Positions 42,032-53,600 of a stretch of 64,000 bases of DNA are shown piece after piece; positions within the stretch are counted from its first letter, which is position 1, and every line of letters begins with the position of its first letter. The DNA is from Scolanthus callimorphus. Lineage: Eukaryota; Cnidaria; Anthozoa; Actiniaria; Edwardsiidae. The position numbers and the translations under genes are program-made. The DNA is taken from contig CM066917.1 of assembly GCA_033964015.1 (NCBI GenBank), positions 25,637,951 to 25,701,950 on the forward strand, given 5' to 3'. The notes beneath the pieces were generated by a model. The model saw nothing but the letters and a program-made list of their open reading frames with translations. It was not told where the DNA came from and searched no databases.

Positions 42032-42394
42032 TAGTTTGCATGACGTTTAGTCACGCTAGCGCACTATAGTGCCACATTGCACCTACTTGATCAACAGAGT
42101 CAACACAGTAGAGGGATCTGTTAAAGGTAGGTCTAGACCCGGAGGTCGCGGGGATCTTCCCATGTCGTTATGATAGTGGTGCTCGTCGTATTTTTGAGGT
42201 CGGAAAATTTGGGACTCGGGTATTTTTAGATGTTTTCAGAGAAAAATCAAGGACAACGGAAACAATTAGTATTTTTTAGGGGCCTTGGAAAACCCTAAAA
42301 AGTTGAGTGAAACACGTTTTTCCCTAATAATAAGGACGTTTTGTCGGCAAATCGACAGTTTTTGAGGAAATTCGCTAATCGTGACAGTAAACTA

Positions 42395-43165
42395 AGGCCT
42401 ACTTCATGGGTAACACCATTTCGAGATACAAGATACAAAGATACGAAGATACGAAGATACGAAGATACAAAGATACAAAGATACGAACATCCAAAGATAC
42501 AAAGATACGAAGATACAAAGATACAAAGATACAAAGATACGAAGATACGAAGATACAAAGATACAAAGATACAAAGATACAAAGATACAAAGATACAAAG
42601 ATACAAAGATACAAAGATACAAAGATACGAAGATACGAAGATACGAAGATACGAAGATACGAAGATACGAAGATACGAAGATACGAAGATACGAAGATAC
42701 GAAGATACGAAGATACGAAGATACGAAGATACGAAGATACGAAGATACGAAGATACGAAGATACGAAGATACGAAGATACGAAGATACGAAGATACGAAG
42801 ATACGAAGATACGAAGATACAAAGATACAAAGATACAAATATTCCTGGTATCGGATTTCTCATATGTATTAGTGTTACCCGGGTTTCAGCCTCTATAGTA
42901 TATTTTCTAAGCTAAATGAGCATCTGCATCTATATTTTGAAAATATAGAGGCTGAAACTAATACATATGAGAAATCCGATACCTTGCATCTTTGTATTTT
43001 TGTATCTTCATATCTTTGTATCTTCGTATCTTGTATCTTTGTATCTTCGTAACCTTTGTATCTTCGTATCTTCGTATGTTTGTATCTTTGTATCTTTGTA
43101 TCTTTGTATCTTTGTATCTTTGTATCTTTGTATCTTGTATCTCGAAATAGTGCTACCCCCTACTT
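42395..43165. mobile_element. Foldback with (AAGATACGA)n and (TCTTTGTAT)n arms
   Basis: Ends CACCATTTCGAGATACAAGA and TCTTGTATCTCGAAATAGTG are inverted. The left arm is a 9-base (AAGATACGA/AAGATACAA) array of about 420 bases; the right arm is its shorter inverse of about 160 bases. The middle has CGGATTTCTCATATGTATTA against TAATACATATGAGAAATCCG, and TATATTTTGAAAATATA at the centre. Confidence 0.88.
42420..42838. repeat. 9-base AAGATACGA/AAGATACAA array
   Basis: About 46 nonamers, with AAGATACAA variants clustered at the left and right edges and pure AAGATACGA in the middle. The 9-base period leaves all six frames mostly open, which explains five overlapping long frames here. Confidence 0.96.
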
Positions 43166-43358
43166 CATACGCCGCTCTTATCATGAACCGATCCAACCTG
43201 AAATACGCGAAAATCGGGGCATTTAAACGGATTCATTACTGGTATGATTTAGAATAGTCTAGGTGACAGGCAGACCAGAGATGGACGAACAATATATTGT
43301 TTTATCGAGATTTTGCAATTGGATCGGCTCATGATAAGAGCGCGGCGTATGTACTAGG
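43150..43358. mobile_element. Inverted-repeat element with GCCGCTCTTATCATGA ends
   Basis: ATACGCCGCTCTTATCATGA and CCGATCCAA are inverted as TTGGATCGGCTCATGATAAG and AGCGCGGCGTAT 170 bases away. Confidence 0.8.
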
Positions 43359-43554
43359 CATAAGCACGTCAATAAACGAGTGAAGCTTGGGTCTGGTACC
43401 CAGGGTAATTTGCAGCATGCAAACTATGAAACGATCTGCACTCGACCAACGATCACCATAGCAACGGAGCAACCGAAATAGCAACTGAAAGATACAGGCT
43501 TTTCTCCGCGGCAAGACCCTTTGCTGTTGATCATTTCTACATAAATGAATTACC

Positions 43555-43815
43555 ACTGTATGCATTGCTACGCGACCTCAAAATTCAATGTTGCGATGGG
43601 CGATTGGCGATTTTAAGCCGTCAATCAAACCAAAACGCTGGATTCGGCCACTTCAGCGGGCCGACATTGATTGCAAAATCAACAAAATGCTATCCTTTGG
43701 CTTCCTTGACTCGAATGTTAATTTTCCGGTTCAAGAAAATTGACAACTATTTATTTTCTTACGTAAAATCGCCAATCGCCCAACAGTGAATTTTGAGGTC
43801 GCGTAGCAATGCATA
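43555..43815. mobile_element. MITE with GCATTGCTACGCGACCTCAA termini
   Basis: GCATTGCTACGCGACCTCAA at 43561 is inverted as TTGAGGTCGCGTAGCAATGC at about 43793. GGGCGATTGGCGATTTTA pairs with AAATCGCCAATCGCCC further in. Confidence 0.9.
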
Positions 43816-43819
43816 CGGT

Positions 43820-44200
43820 GGTAAGAGGTTGTACTGTACGTAGCACCATAAAAGTAAATAAAAAATGTTGGTTGAAATATAATGTCAGGGTTTAAATGAA
43901 AATAGACTGTTTTACGTTTCGAGCGTTTCGTCAGAGAAAGTAAAACTTCTCTGTCGGAGCAAGCTCTTGTTGCGCTAGAGAAGCTTGCTTCCCTAACACG
44001 TGCTATCATCACGTCGATACTCTTACGAAGAGCTAACGCTCGAAACGACAGCAAAACGCTAGTTCCCAAAGACGTTTAACATAAATCTCAACCTCTGTTT
44101 TGTTATTGTCCATATTTTCGTCCCCTCTGACGCCGACCACAGTCACTGTTCAATTTGATGACAAAATGTGTTTCTAAAAAGACAATTAGGTTCCATTCCA
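43820..44200. other. Spacer with partial inverted repeats
   Basis: TTTCGAGCGTTTCGTC (43916) and ACGCTCGAAACGACAG (44036) pair, with AAGCTCTTGTTGCGC/AGAAGCTTGCTTCC inside, suggesting a further small element. No gene. Confidence 0.45.
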
Positions 44201-44204
44201 TTTT

Positions 44205-44253
44205 TTATCTGCACCCCCCCCCCCCCCACCCCCCCCCCCCCCCCCCCCCATAC
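44205..44253. repeat. Poly-C tract
   Basis: About 36 C residues interrupted by one A. Length is likely unreliable in any assembly. Confidence 0.9.
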
Positions 44254-44299
44254 AGAATAATAATATAATAATTTACATTTAATATAGCGCTATTTCTAC

Positions 44300-44525
44300 T
44301 AAGAAGAATTTTTCCGAGGAGTTATAGCAAAATGGCCTTTTCCGAAGGGGTCAAACCGAAAATAGGCTCTTCCGTAGGTTTTTCCGAGGGCTGGAGTGCA
44401 ATACAAAAAGCCCCTTCCGTGGGGTTTTTCCGAGGAGGTGCAATCCGAAAAAGGCTCTTCCGTAAGTATTTCCGAGGGGATAGAGCAACAATTTCCGAGG
44501 GGCGAGGGGGTGCGGCTAAAAACGG
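44300..44525. repeat. TTTTTCCGAGG minisatellite
   Basis: Five or six units of about 40 bases contain TTTCCGAGGGG, AAAATGGC or AAAAAGGC, and CTCTTCCGTAG. Confidence 0.75.
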
Positions 44526-44718
44526 ATTGATCCTTTTCTGACGCTGATGGTTAGAGGCCTTATATGGGAGAATCCAGTTATGAACATTTTAAAAGTGCTA
44601 CACACATGCAGTCAAGAGCTCTGATGCTTCTGATGCAGTATAACGCTAAAATCAGCCTCCTCACACTGTGGAGGTTTTCGAAAATGACACAGAGCAGAGG
44701 CGTTTTGAAACGATGTTC

Positions 44719-45470
44719 CTTCCAAGGGTCGTAGCCAGCATTTTGGAAGGGGATCACAACTACTGAAAATACATGATGACCCTTACTATTTTTGTTTTAA
44801 TTTTAACTTTATATTTGTATCCCAAAAGAGGGTTAACATTCACCCTAGGACCTTCCTAGCTACGCCCTTACTGCCTTGTTTGTCGTTTCTGTATCTTGTT
44901 TTTTGTTCTTGGTTAGTATTTAATGTTCTTGTTTGTTCGTTGCTCTTGCTTGTTTTCTTTTCGCTGTTCTCGTTTAATTGTTTTGTTTTCTTGTCCTGTT
45001 TCTCTCTCATCTGTTTGTATGGGGGCTCACTCCCTAGGACCTTTCTAGCTACGCCCTTACTGCCTTGTTTGTCGGTTCTGTATCTTGTTTTTTGTTCTTG
45101 GTTAGTATTAATGTCCTTGTTTGTTCGTTGCTCTTGCTTGTTTTCTTTTCGCTGTTCTCGTTTGTTTGTTTTGTTTTCTTGTCCTGTTTCTCTCTCATCT
45201 GTTTTGTATGGGGGCTCACTCCCTAGGACCTTTCTAGCTACGCCCTTACTGCCTTGTTTGTCGGTTCTGTATCTTGTTTGTTGTTCTTGGTACGTTAGTA
45301 TTTATTGTTGTAGTTTGTTCGTTGCTCTTGCTTGTTGTTTTTTTCGTTGTTCTCGTTTGTTTGTTTTCTTGTCCTGTTTCTCTCTCTCCCTTCTGTCTAT
45401 ATTCCTTTAATTGTAACTATCTTTTTATCCAAAAAGGGGGTTCACATACATCCTAGGACCTTCCTAGCTA
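44719..45470. repeat. GTAGCCAG-type MITE with tandemly amplified right end
   Basis: A MITE-like left end (AAGGGTCGTAGCCAGCATTT) pairs with CTTCCTAGCTACGCCCTTAC. From 44860 on, a unit of about 180-215 bases, beginning CCTAGGACCTTTCTAGCTAC and containing TTGTTTGTCGGTTCTGTATC and TTGTTTGTTCGTTGCTCTTG, is repeated four times. Open frames rich in Leu, Cys and Phe are compositional. Confidence 0.82.
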
Positions 45471-46215
45471 CGCCTTTACTGCATTGTTTGTAGTTTCTGT
45501 ATCTTGTTCGTTGTTCTTGGTTAGTATTTTTCGCTGTTCTCGTTTGCCTTTTTTTTGTTTTCTTGTTCTGTTCTCTCTCGTCTTCTAGTGTTTTATGTTT
45601 GCTAATTTTGTTCTTATTCATTGTTGTCCGTGCTTGTTTTTTGTTTACGGTTATCTTTTATTTGTTTTGTTTTCTTGTTCTTCATCTCTGGCTTTTATGT
45701 ATACCTACGTATTTTTTTGTTGTTTACGGTTCTCGTTTGTTAATTTTGTTTTTCTGTCTGTTTTTCTCTTATCTTCTTGTTTTAATGATTATGTGTTTCC
45801 TTGTTCTTGTTTGTTGCCTTATCCTTGCTCATCTCAGGCCTTTATGTATCCCTTGAGTTTCAACTGGTACCAGTTTTGACCTATAGCAGTGTTGTAACTG
45901 CTCGTAACCTTAACAACAAGTTCTTGCTTGAGTGCTGAGTTCCATGGGAGAAGAAATTCATAGTACCACGTGTTATAATGCACGTCATAATGAGTGTTGT
46001 CGAAATGCGCCTTTCCAGTCTTCTCATTTCCTTTCTGAGAGATGTCGAAACTTAGATAGCCATGTTTGGAGACGGACCTTGATAAAAGAAATATAAAGAC
46101 ACGACGATCGCTTTGGCGTTGTTTGGAAGGCTGAAGGGCATTTTTTGATCGTACGTTGGTGTGGCTTGGTGGAGTGAAATTTTTATGAGCTTGTTCAGGA
46201 CTTCATCAACGCGCA
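45471..46215. other. T-rich spacer and 3' flank of the EGF-type gene
   Basis: Continuation of the T/TTG-rich sequence to about 45870, then unique sequence. The 3' untranslated region of the minus-strand gene should lie in 45900-46215, but I could not identify its polyadenylation signal. Confidence 0.4.
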
Positions 46216-46840
46216 CTAAATTCCATCCGGTCTTGTCGAGTTTCGCCTTGGCAGCTTAAGAGTGACCTCTTGACTTGCAATGCGTGACTGCGCCTTTTTC
46301 AGCTGCGCCGAAAGTTGCTTTACTTGGGATTCGAGGCTTGTAAATCTGTCCTCATTGAGCCACTGACTTTGGCAAAGATCTCCGTTGTAGCCTGGCGGGC
46401 AAACACATTTAAAACCTAGTAGCGTATCCCTACACGTTGCCCCGTTTAAACAGGGACATTTTATGCCGCAGTTTGGCCCATAATATCCTGTTTCGTCGCA
46501 TCGGCAATAGAAGCAGTTAAATCCGTCAATACATCGTCCTCTCTTGCACGTATTGCTTCCACAGTCGTCTGTATCCGCACTGAAATAGTTGTGAATTTTG
46601 AGACGATCTCCAAGTACACTGATTCCAATGTTTTGAAGCTGGGCAATGGTAAGAGTGGGTAGAATGGTCTGGTCAATTTTGTTGTTTCAAGATGCCCGCA
46701 TATCTTGTCGCATCATTAGCAGCTATTCCCGCTTGCCTGAGGTGATATTCCGTCCCTTGGTCTTTCTTGCACTGAGGGCTTTGAGAAGCTAATGCGACTG
46801 ATGCGATCGCGAGAAACAGAACAAGCCAATACGCTTTCAT
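46216..46840 (-). CDS. Small secreted protein with two EGF-like domains (frame split by one base)
   Basis: On the minus strand, the ATG at 46840 starts MKAYWLVLFLAIASVALASQ, a good signal peptide cleaved near residue 18. The frame runs to about 46677, where a TTTT run and following bases hold one extra base; in the next frame it continues TILPTLTIAQLQNIGISVLG and through a first EGF-like domain (DCGSNTCKRGRCIDGFNC, then YCRCDETGYYGPNC, seven cysteines) and a canonical second one (CPCLNGATC, then FKCVCPPGYNGDLC). A heptad-like helix (LESQVKQLSAQLKKAQSRIA) follows, ending at TAG (46216-46218). Total 625 bases, about 207 residues when the extra base is disregarded, with no intron. A secreted adhesive, matrix or signalling role is inferred from the domains only. 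The extra base may be an assembly error. Confidence 0.75.
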
Positions 46841-46859
46841 TTTTTATCCGATGTTAACA

Positions 46860-47640
46860 GGGGGAAAGCAAGTGAGAACTGCGTGAAGATGATTTCTAGT
46901 TCATGCATGTATAACCATTTTTTCCGCTTTGGATTTTCGCCAAACTGGCGTTGCGGAGCAACATATATAGGGAAATGACTTTCAATTGTCAGCAACTGCT
47001 TGTATACTTCAATGACCCACTTCTTTCCCGATTGCTACGGGAGAAATTCCAGCACGCTCACCCTGTTTAACCGGATGCCACTTTGCTTTCTCAGTACAGT
47101 AAAAACGCGCATATAAGAACCTGAAAATTAAGAACCTGATAATGCGCGTGCACAGATATTAGAAATGAAAGGTATTTTAAGTGAGATCGAGGTGCATAAG
47201 GCGAAGGGTATCAGTCGTAGCAGACAGACCACAAGGAGGTGGGGGAATTTTAAAACTCTCGAAAGGGGCGATATACATTCAATAATCTCAGTTTGAAGGA
47301 AAATAACATTAACCTGCCGCCCGTGGTGTATAATACCGTTTTATGTCTCCATTTTATGCTAATAAAAATTAAATCTTTAAAACTGTGAAGAGAAATATGC
47401 CCACAGGCAGTCCGTTCACTTTACATTAAACAGGAATTATTTGCGTAACTTGTTTTATGTGTTTCTTCGATGAGATTCATATAAGAAGAAAAGGCAAAAG
47501 ATTGAGGATTAAAGCCGTCGTTTCGGACGATTTATATTTATGTCCTTCATCACTGGGCGGTTATAAAAGACAGTTACATGTCATGCGTATAAAATATTAA
47601 GAGCGCACGCTAAAGGAAATGTGCGCCGGAGTGTTATACA
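46860..47640. other. Spacer upstream of the EGF-type gene
   Basis: A fragment at 47095-47140 (ACAGTAAAAACGCGCATATA, AAGAACCTG) is an end of the 25025-type MITE. Nothing else is recognised. Confidence 0.4.
46969..46981 (-). promoter_or_regulatory. Possible TATA box of EGF-type gene
   Basis: CTATATATG on the minus strand lies about 130 bases upstream of the ATG. This leaves room for a 5' leader of about 100 bases. Supported only by sequence and spacing. Confidence 0.35.
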
Positions 47641-47645
47641 CACTA

Positions 47646-47816
47646 TTATGCCAGGGGCGTAGCCAGGAATTTTGGTTTGGGGGGGGGGGGGGGGGGACAG
47701 ATAGTGAAAACATGGGACGAAATTTTCAAATTTCCTCCAGCAAATACAGTAAATGTATGGGAAAATCTCCCAAGAAAGGGTGGCCGCCGGCCCCCTGGCT
47801 ACGTCCCTGAATATGT
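47646..47816. mobile_element. GGGGCGTAGCCAGG-type MITE
   Basis: CCAGGGGCGTAGCCAGGAAT is inverted as CCCCTGGCTACGTCCCTGA. A run of 18 G lies near the left end. Confidence 0.85.
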
Positions 47817-47819
47817 GAA

Positions 47820-48520
47820 GCAAGAAAGGAAAAACAAGGGGGGATAATCAAAATAAAAAATCTAATTATTCTGATTATAATTAATTTCTTTCTTCGGGGG
47901 AGTTCTTCTCTCCCCATCAGGGGTCATTATCTTGAGTTTCTCAATCAGTAGATCCATAATATGAAACGTTTAGTTCTGCCCATGATAAAAGTTGTAATAA
48001 TGAAAAATATTTTTTAGTAAAAAGTCAGTGAAAGCATCCATTTCCATCGGCTGATTGTTATACTTGACCACGAAATTCGTCCTCAAGTACGTAAACAATG
48101 AACAAAGGATCAGGAGTGGCTGGGTGGCAAGTACTTTTTAAGTATGTATATAGAGGATATTACACGGTGGCTTGAAGATATGAGTTTTATTTTCGAGTGG
48201 TAAGAACAATATTTACGAATGAGCGCATTCAGTTTATTATATAGACAAACCAGAAAAAATTATTCCAAATTGATTTCCGTGGAAAATATGTCATTCAGGT
48301 CCCGGATGTAGCTTCATATGAGATTTACGAGTGGCGTATTTCCCAGTAAAACACTGTTTTCCATATAATGTACATATGGAAAACGTGACTTTTTCTTTCG
48401 TGACCACAGCCCCCTGCGTTGTGCATATGGAAACTCGCCAACGGAAACCTAACACCGGTTACTATAAATAGCATTCTTTAACTATTGAATGAAGTCAATG
48501 AATGACAACCATTTTGTTTT
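47820..48520. other. Spacer upstream of gene 2
   Basis: At 48165-48205, an arm of the ATTACACGGTGGCTTGAAG hairpin occurs. A 27-base segment at 48030-48056 recurs inverted at 58642-58668. No upstream exon of gene 2 could be fixed. Confidence 0.4.
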
Positions 48521-48524
48521 TTAG

Positions 48525-48645
48525 CTCATGCTTTATCGCTTGGAACGAGAGAGTTAACATTATGGAAGGCGTTCAGTCAAGTTGTGGAGTTTCTAAGATT
48601 ATTACAAAGAACTAACGACAGAGCAGAAGGGACAGATTTCTGTAG
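48525..48645 (+). CDS. Gene 2 candidate first visible exon
   Basis: Acceptor ATTTTGTTTTTTAG, donor TCTGTAG/GTATGA. Reads HALSLGTRELTLWKAFSQVV followed by EFLRLLQRTNDRAEGTDFC, an amphipathic helix. Begins in phase 1 and ends in phase 2. An alternative reading through the donor ends at a TGA about 25 bases later. Confidence 0.5.
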
Positions 48646-50663
48646 GTATGAAATAGAGACCGATTCATGAATTGTGTATCTTATTTACAGAGCTCATTAT
48701 AAAACGTTGAGCTCTCATATTTTCTAGACATTCAATTCCGTGGTTGATATGGCCATCAGAAGAATTTACTTCGTTTCACATGGGCTGTACTGTTATGTAT
48801 AACCCAATCAGCGAGAAATATCAAAACACCGAGTGCACAAAATGTTTCCAAACATTTGTAATTATAGCTTGTAATCTAACGAAGCATTTGTAATCTAACC
48901 ACAAAATCTTCGTAGGAGATAAAATAACTGTGTAAGAGGGGTTAATTGCTCAATTTATCTAGCTGTGTGATATTTTTCTAATTTTAACTAAGAATAATGT
49001 AATATTTCCATTGTATGCATATTTCCTGATCCTTGCATGCCGTGACATACTAGCTTAGCTTACCAGTGGTTTCGTTCTGAGCATTCTTGTGCTAAGCAAG
49101 TTTAATCTAATTCCATTTTCAATATTTGCGATGCACATTATTTTCGATGTTGTATTTTTAATGACAACCGACCTTTGATAGTGTCTTTTTTTGTTTTCTG
49201 ATTATGATTTATTTACTCATGACTTCCTGTTCTTTGTTACTGTATAAATTTCAAAAAGTGTTTTTCTCAATCATGAACTGTTCCTAATGCAAATGAGATT
49301 CTTGCATAAAGAAGTGGCTGATATGGGTCATGGACTATGCGTTTTCAATATTCTGTGAATTAGCAATTATATAAGTATACTTTTGAAACAATAACTGCCA
49401 GGGAGTTTAGTGCGGTTCTTACGGGGATCCCGATCGAATCAATATAGGCGAACGTTTAAGGAAAAACGCCCAGCTATTCTTGCTTTGATGAAAATAAAAC
49501 AAACATCATTTTTGGCAAGTTTTCCAACAAAAAAGAGGTCATAAAATCACGGCGTCCCACAGTTCAGAGGTATGGCCGTATAATCACGTATTCATGAACG
49601 AATGTCGTCACTATTTTCTGCTCTATTGAGTGTGCGTAAGTATAGATGGTGATGGTGATGTGATGTCGCGACGTCGACGAAGTGAAATAAACAAGGACCA
49701 GACCGTGCTTTCCTTACAACTGTTAAAATATGGAGAAAATCCAAGGAATTAAGAGGAAATGCTTTGGTGGAGAAAAATCTTTACCAGAGAAAAATCAGGG
49801 CTATTCAAATTCTTGTTACATTTACTGCACTGCAGCCATAAATTTCAACGTTGAAACATTGCAAACACAGGAAAACATTTGTTGTCAACCTCTCAGTCCA
49901 CTACCGGCATTTCCCAGTGTTTTGTAAGAATTTTCCAGTGTTTGGTGACCTTTGGCGGTGTTATAGAAATGGTTTCTTTTCACAAGATATTGACAGCAGT
50001 TCAACAGAAGTTTGCAATGCGAGGCAAATGACCTTGATTCAATGTTTGCCAGCTGCTCCGGGGGGGGGGGGGGGGACTCCCATATTTTTTGACCGGGGAT
50101 GATCATCTTTTACCTGTTACCTGTCTCCTTCGCGCCTACTTTGCACATAAGGCCTGATCTTTTATAGGGTATCTTTTAGGGTAAGAAATTATTTGAGCCA
50201 CGCCATGGCCCGCCATGTTTAGTATCTTTTAGGGGTGAAACTGAAAATTTCCGACGATCATCCCCGACAAAAAATATGGGAGTCCCCCCCCCCGGGCTTG
50301 AACTGCTAGTGGATTTCTTTTTAATGCATATGTAAGCGTAAAGGGCAAATTGATTGATGTTTTGTTATGCAAAGTGACTCCTGAAAGCTCTGAGGAACAA
50401 AATTATGTTCGTCCAGGCATTCATCACTTTCCAGAAATAGGTGTATACCTGCAACAACAGCCTTTTCATCAATATTTCCCTAGCATTGGGCAATTCCAGA
50501 AAATAAAGGTACCCCCCACGGGCGGCATTTGGAAATTCCGATGGGATGGGGGTTAAGAGCTCGGAATTCTGATTGCAAGGGGGGGTTTTCGAAGCTGGAT
50601 TTCTTTAACCTGCCCGGAATTCTATATGCATGGGGGGGTAAACCATTTTGGAAATTCTGGATG

Positions 50664-50696
<33 letters not shown>

Positions 50697-53600
50697 AACT
50701 AGTGCCGCCCGTGGGGAGGGTACCTTATTTTCTGGAATTGCCCATTCCGATGATGTACCTAACATTCGCAAAACGCAGGTTCAGGCCCGTACTCTCCTAT
50801 TTCAGATTACACCTCTTTTAGAAAAGGTTGCACCGTCACAACTTGCTGTTGTAGCCCGCGGTGCGTCATGGGAGAAACTAAAAAGAACAAAATTCTCGTG
50901 TTACCGCAGTGGAATATTTCTTGCGAGCGATATTAAGCAATTATTGGATGAGGTTTTTGTCATTTCCAGAAACAATGTCGAGACAGGTGGAATCAGGCGA
51001 GGCCGAGCCTGATTCAATTGGCGAGACATTGTTTATTCTGGAAATCACAAAAAAAACTGTTTTATTATAATTGTTTTATTATACATTGATTCAGTAAAAA
51101 TACTTTTTTTTCTGTCAAGCAATTTCTTTTACACAAGCGCCTTGTTAGATAGGGAAAACATTCAAGTGCTCTAGTCCCATTATGCATTGCGCGCGTAGGA
51201 TCAAGAATCAGCTAGCTGATTCTTGGAGACCCTCAAAGTGCGTGATTCCCAAAGTAAAGCGCGCGCTTTTAGCCAATCAGAATCGAGATAGTGAGTACAA
51301 TGTATAATAAATTGTACAAACATTCGGAATAAGCAGGGTGATAAGTATTTCCATTTATCCTGAAAACCTGTGTCCGCGATTCTGTTTTTGGTATACCTAT
51401 TTGCTCCCATGAGGCATTGCGGGCTACAACAGATAGTTGTGATTGTGTAACCTTTTCTGAAACAGGTGTACACCTGCCCACGTGCCATGACGTAACATTG
51501 CAAAGACGCTCGCACAAAAAAGGGAAGTGATTCCAATCCAACCACGCCTCCCTTTCAGGAATTCGAATTGCCATGTTTTTATAATAAAACAATTAAACCC
51601 TACCATGTAATTCCTGCACCTGTCCATGGGGATACACTTCTCTAGCAAGCTTTAGAGGTTTCCCGCCGTCCCGGTTGGAAAGAACCGATTTAAATGGTTT
51701 GTACCATTTGGTACCCCAACCGGTTTTATTACCAATCTAGACCGAAATGCGAAGTAGCGCCATTTCACTCGGTATTTCATCCCAGCCAGAATGTTTCATT
51801 GTACCATTTGACGCTGATCCTTGACCAATGTGAAGAACCCTGTTTCTCTTATCTGACGTTCCCTACATTAACCCGTTTATTCTCTATCTAACCTTCGAAA
51901 CACAGACGTAGTTATCGTTTTTTAAATAATATGTTTTGCAGGTGCCAACATCTCGTGCCCTGATGGCTTGATGCCTTGACGATCCGATTGCGCTAGTCGA
52001 CCCCCCCCCCTTCCTCCTCCCACCACCACCAACAACAACAGAACCACCCTTGTCATCATGCCAGACAGAAGGCCACCCGACAACACTCTTGAAGTACGGA
52101 CAAGAGTAACGTGCACATTCCCTGGTCCAAAGGCCTGTATAACTGCCCCAGGAGCAAAGAGCAAATCTTACCTTCACGATTACCAGTACAGAAGAACGGA
52201 TACTCAATCCCGGACACTATCTCCGTCAGCTAAGCTCAGACGGAAGGAGAAGTCTAGAATTACACAGAAAGATGTTAACCGGTTATCGCCAACGACGCAG
52301 AAAAATATTGTGTTGCAAGATAAAAGTAGTTCGCCTTCTTTAGGAAATAACAAAGGTAAAGAAGCGAGGCCGTAATTGTCAAAGTTGCCCGAAGGTCTTT
52401 TCCAGAGAGTGGAGTCACTAAGGATGTTCCAAGCGATAGAGGAATAAGCAGTTGCAGTGATGGAGCTGAGGAAAAGGGGCCCACTTCCCGTAGAGAAAGT
52501 TGGTTTTCAAAGCTCTCTAGACCTGTATTTACCAGCATTAAAAGAAAGTCAACGAGACATTTCACAAGGATGGTAATGATTGTGATCAAGTATCGAGTCT
52601 CAAAGGACACACTGACACATTCGCTGGAGAAAAACCTCAAGAACATGGACTTCAAATGTCTTGTTCAAAAGGTAATACAGGTAGTGCTCTCCGTCATGAT
52701 ATTGAACAAGTTAGCATCTGTCATTCAGCATTTATTACCGATGAAGTCGATTGCACACGAAAAGATGATCCTCAAAAGATGAAGCAGGGCGCCATTTTTA
52801 CCAGGCCCAACTGGTATGCAAACGAAAACTCAAGACATCGGCTTAAGAAAGATTGCAACAGGTTATTTCTTGTCGTCGATTTACCGCGAAAAGTAAACAC
52901 TAGAAGTAAATTGCCTGTCAGATGTAAGACAAGTCAAAAGGGTGGCGCCGAGATTTTGTGTTCGGAATCCAAAACGTTGTCGAAGAGCGAGTTGCTACGA
53001 CTTTCATGCAAAGAAAAGGATGCCACGCCTGACTGGAAAGGGAACAACAGTTGTGTAAAAGAAAGCGAAAGCGAAGTGACAGAAGATGTGGCGACCTGGA
53101 AGGTTGAAGGTAAGCATATAATACTTTTGAAGTTCGTAGACATATTTATGGCGCCTAAATATAATATATTGGCCGGCGCCTAAATAATAAAAAATATCTA
53201 GTCGCCAAATAAGTGAAGTTTGGTGGCCACAATAGAAATCTGGTCCCCTCTTTTCTCCTGAGTTAATGCTGCTGAGGGCTAGACAGGAAGGAAATAAGTC
53301 GCAATTTGGCGACAGGTTGAACCTTTTTGCCCACGAAACTCTAAACTTAGTCGCCATTGGCGATCATATGGTCGCAGTGACGGGCCATGATATATCGAGG
53401 TTGGAAAAGAGGGAAGAGATTAAGAGACAGCACTGAAGACAGACAGACAGACTGAGAGCGGGCAGACAGGCATATCAAGATGAATGTGTCGCTTTTGTCA
53501 ATGCCAAACACGTGCGTGACGCGGGCTGCCTGTCTAGGTATTCCCGGCTCCTGGGGACAAAAAAAAAGATGGCGGCCTACACGAACAACGTTTCTCTCCA

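Noticed and set aside
42295..42915. Five overlapping 144-185-codon frames
   Set aside because: Nine-base repeat leaves most frames open; peptides are pure repeats such as RYEDTKIR.
44880..45410. 176-codon Leu/Phe/Cys-rich frame that looks like a membrane protein
   Set aside because: It spans the tandemly amplified T-rich MITE-end repeats; the hydrophobic look comes from TTGTTT composition.
46461..46676. 71-codon minus-strand frame overlapping the EGF-type gene
   Set aside because: It is a shadow frame; the cysteine-rich EGF reading lies in another minus-strand frame.
51942..52041. Using the acceptor at 51942 for the large gene 2 exon
   Set aside because: It gives ANISCPDGLMP then an in-frame TGA and the wrong phase for the preceding exon; the acceptor at 52042 fits phase without a stop.
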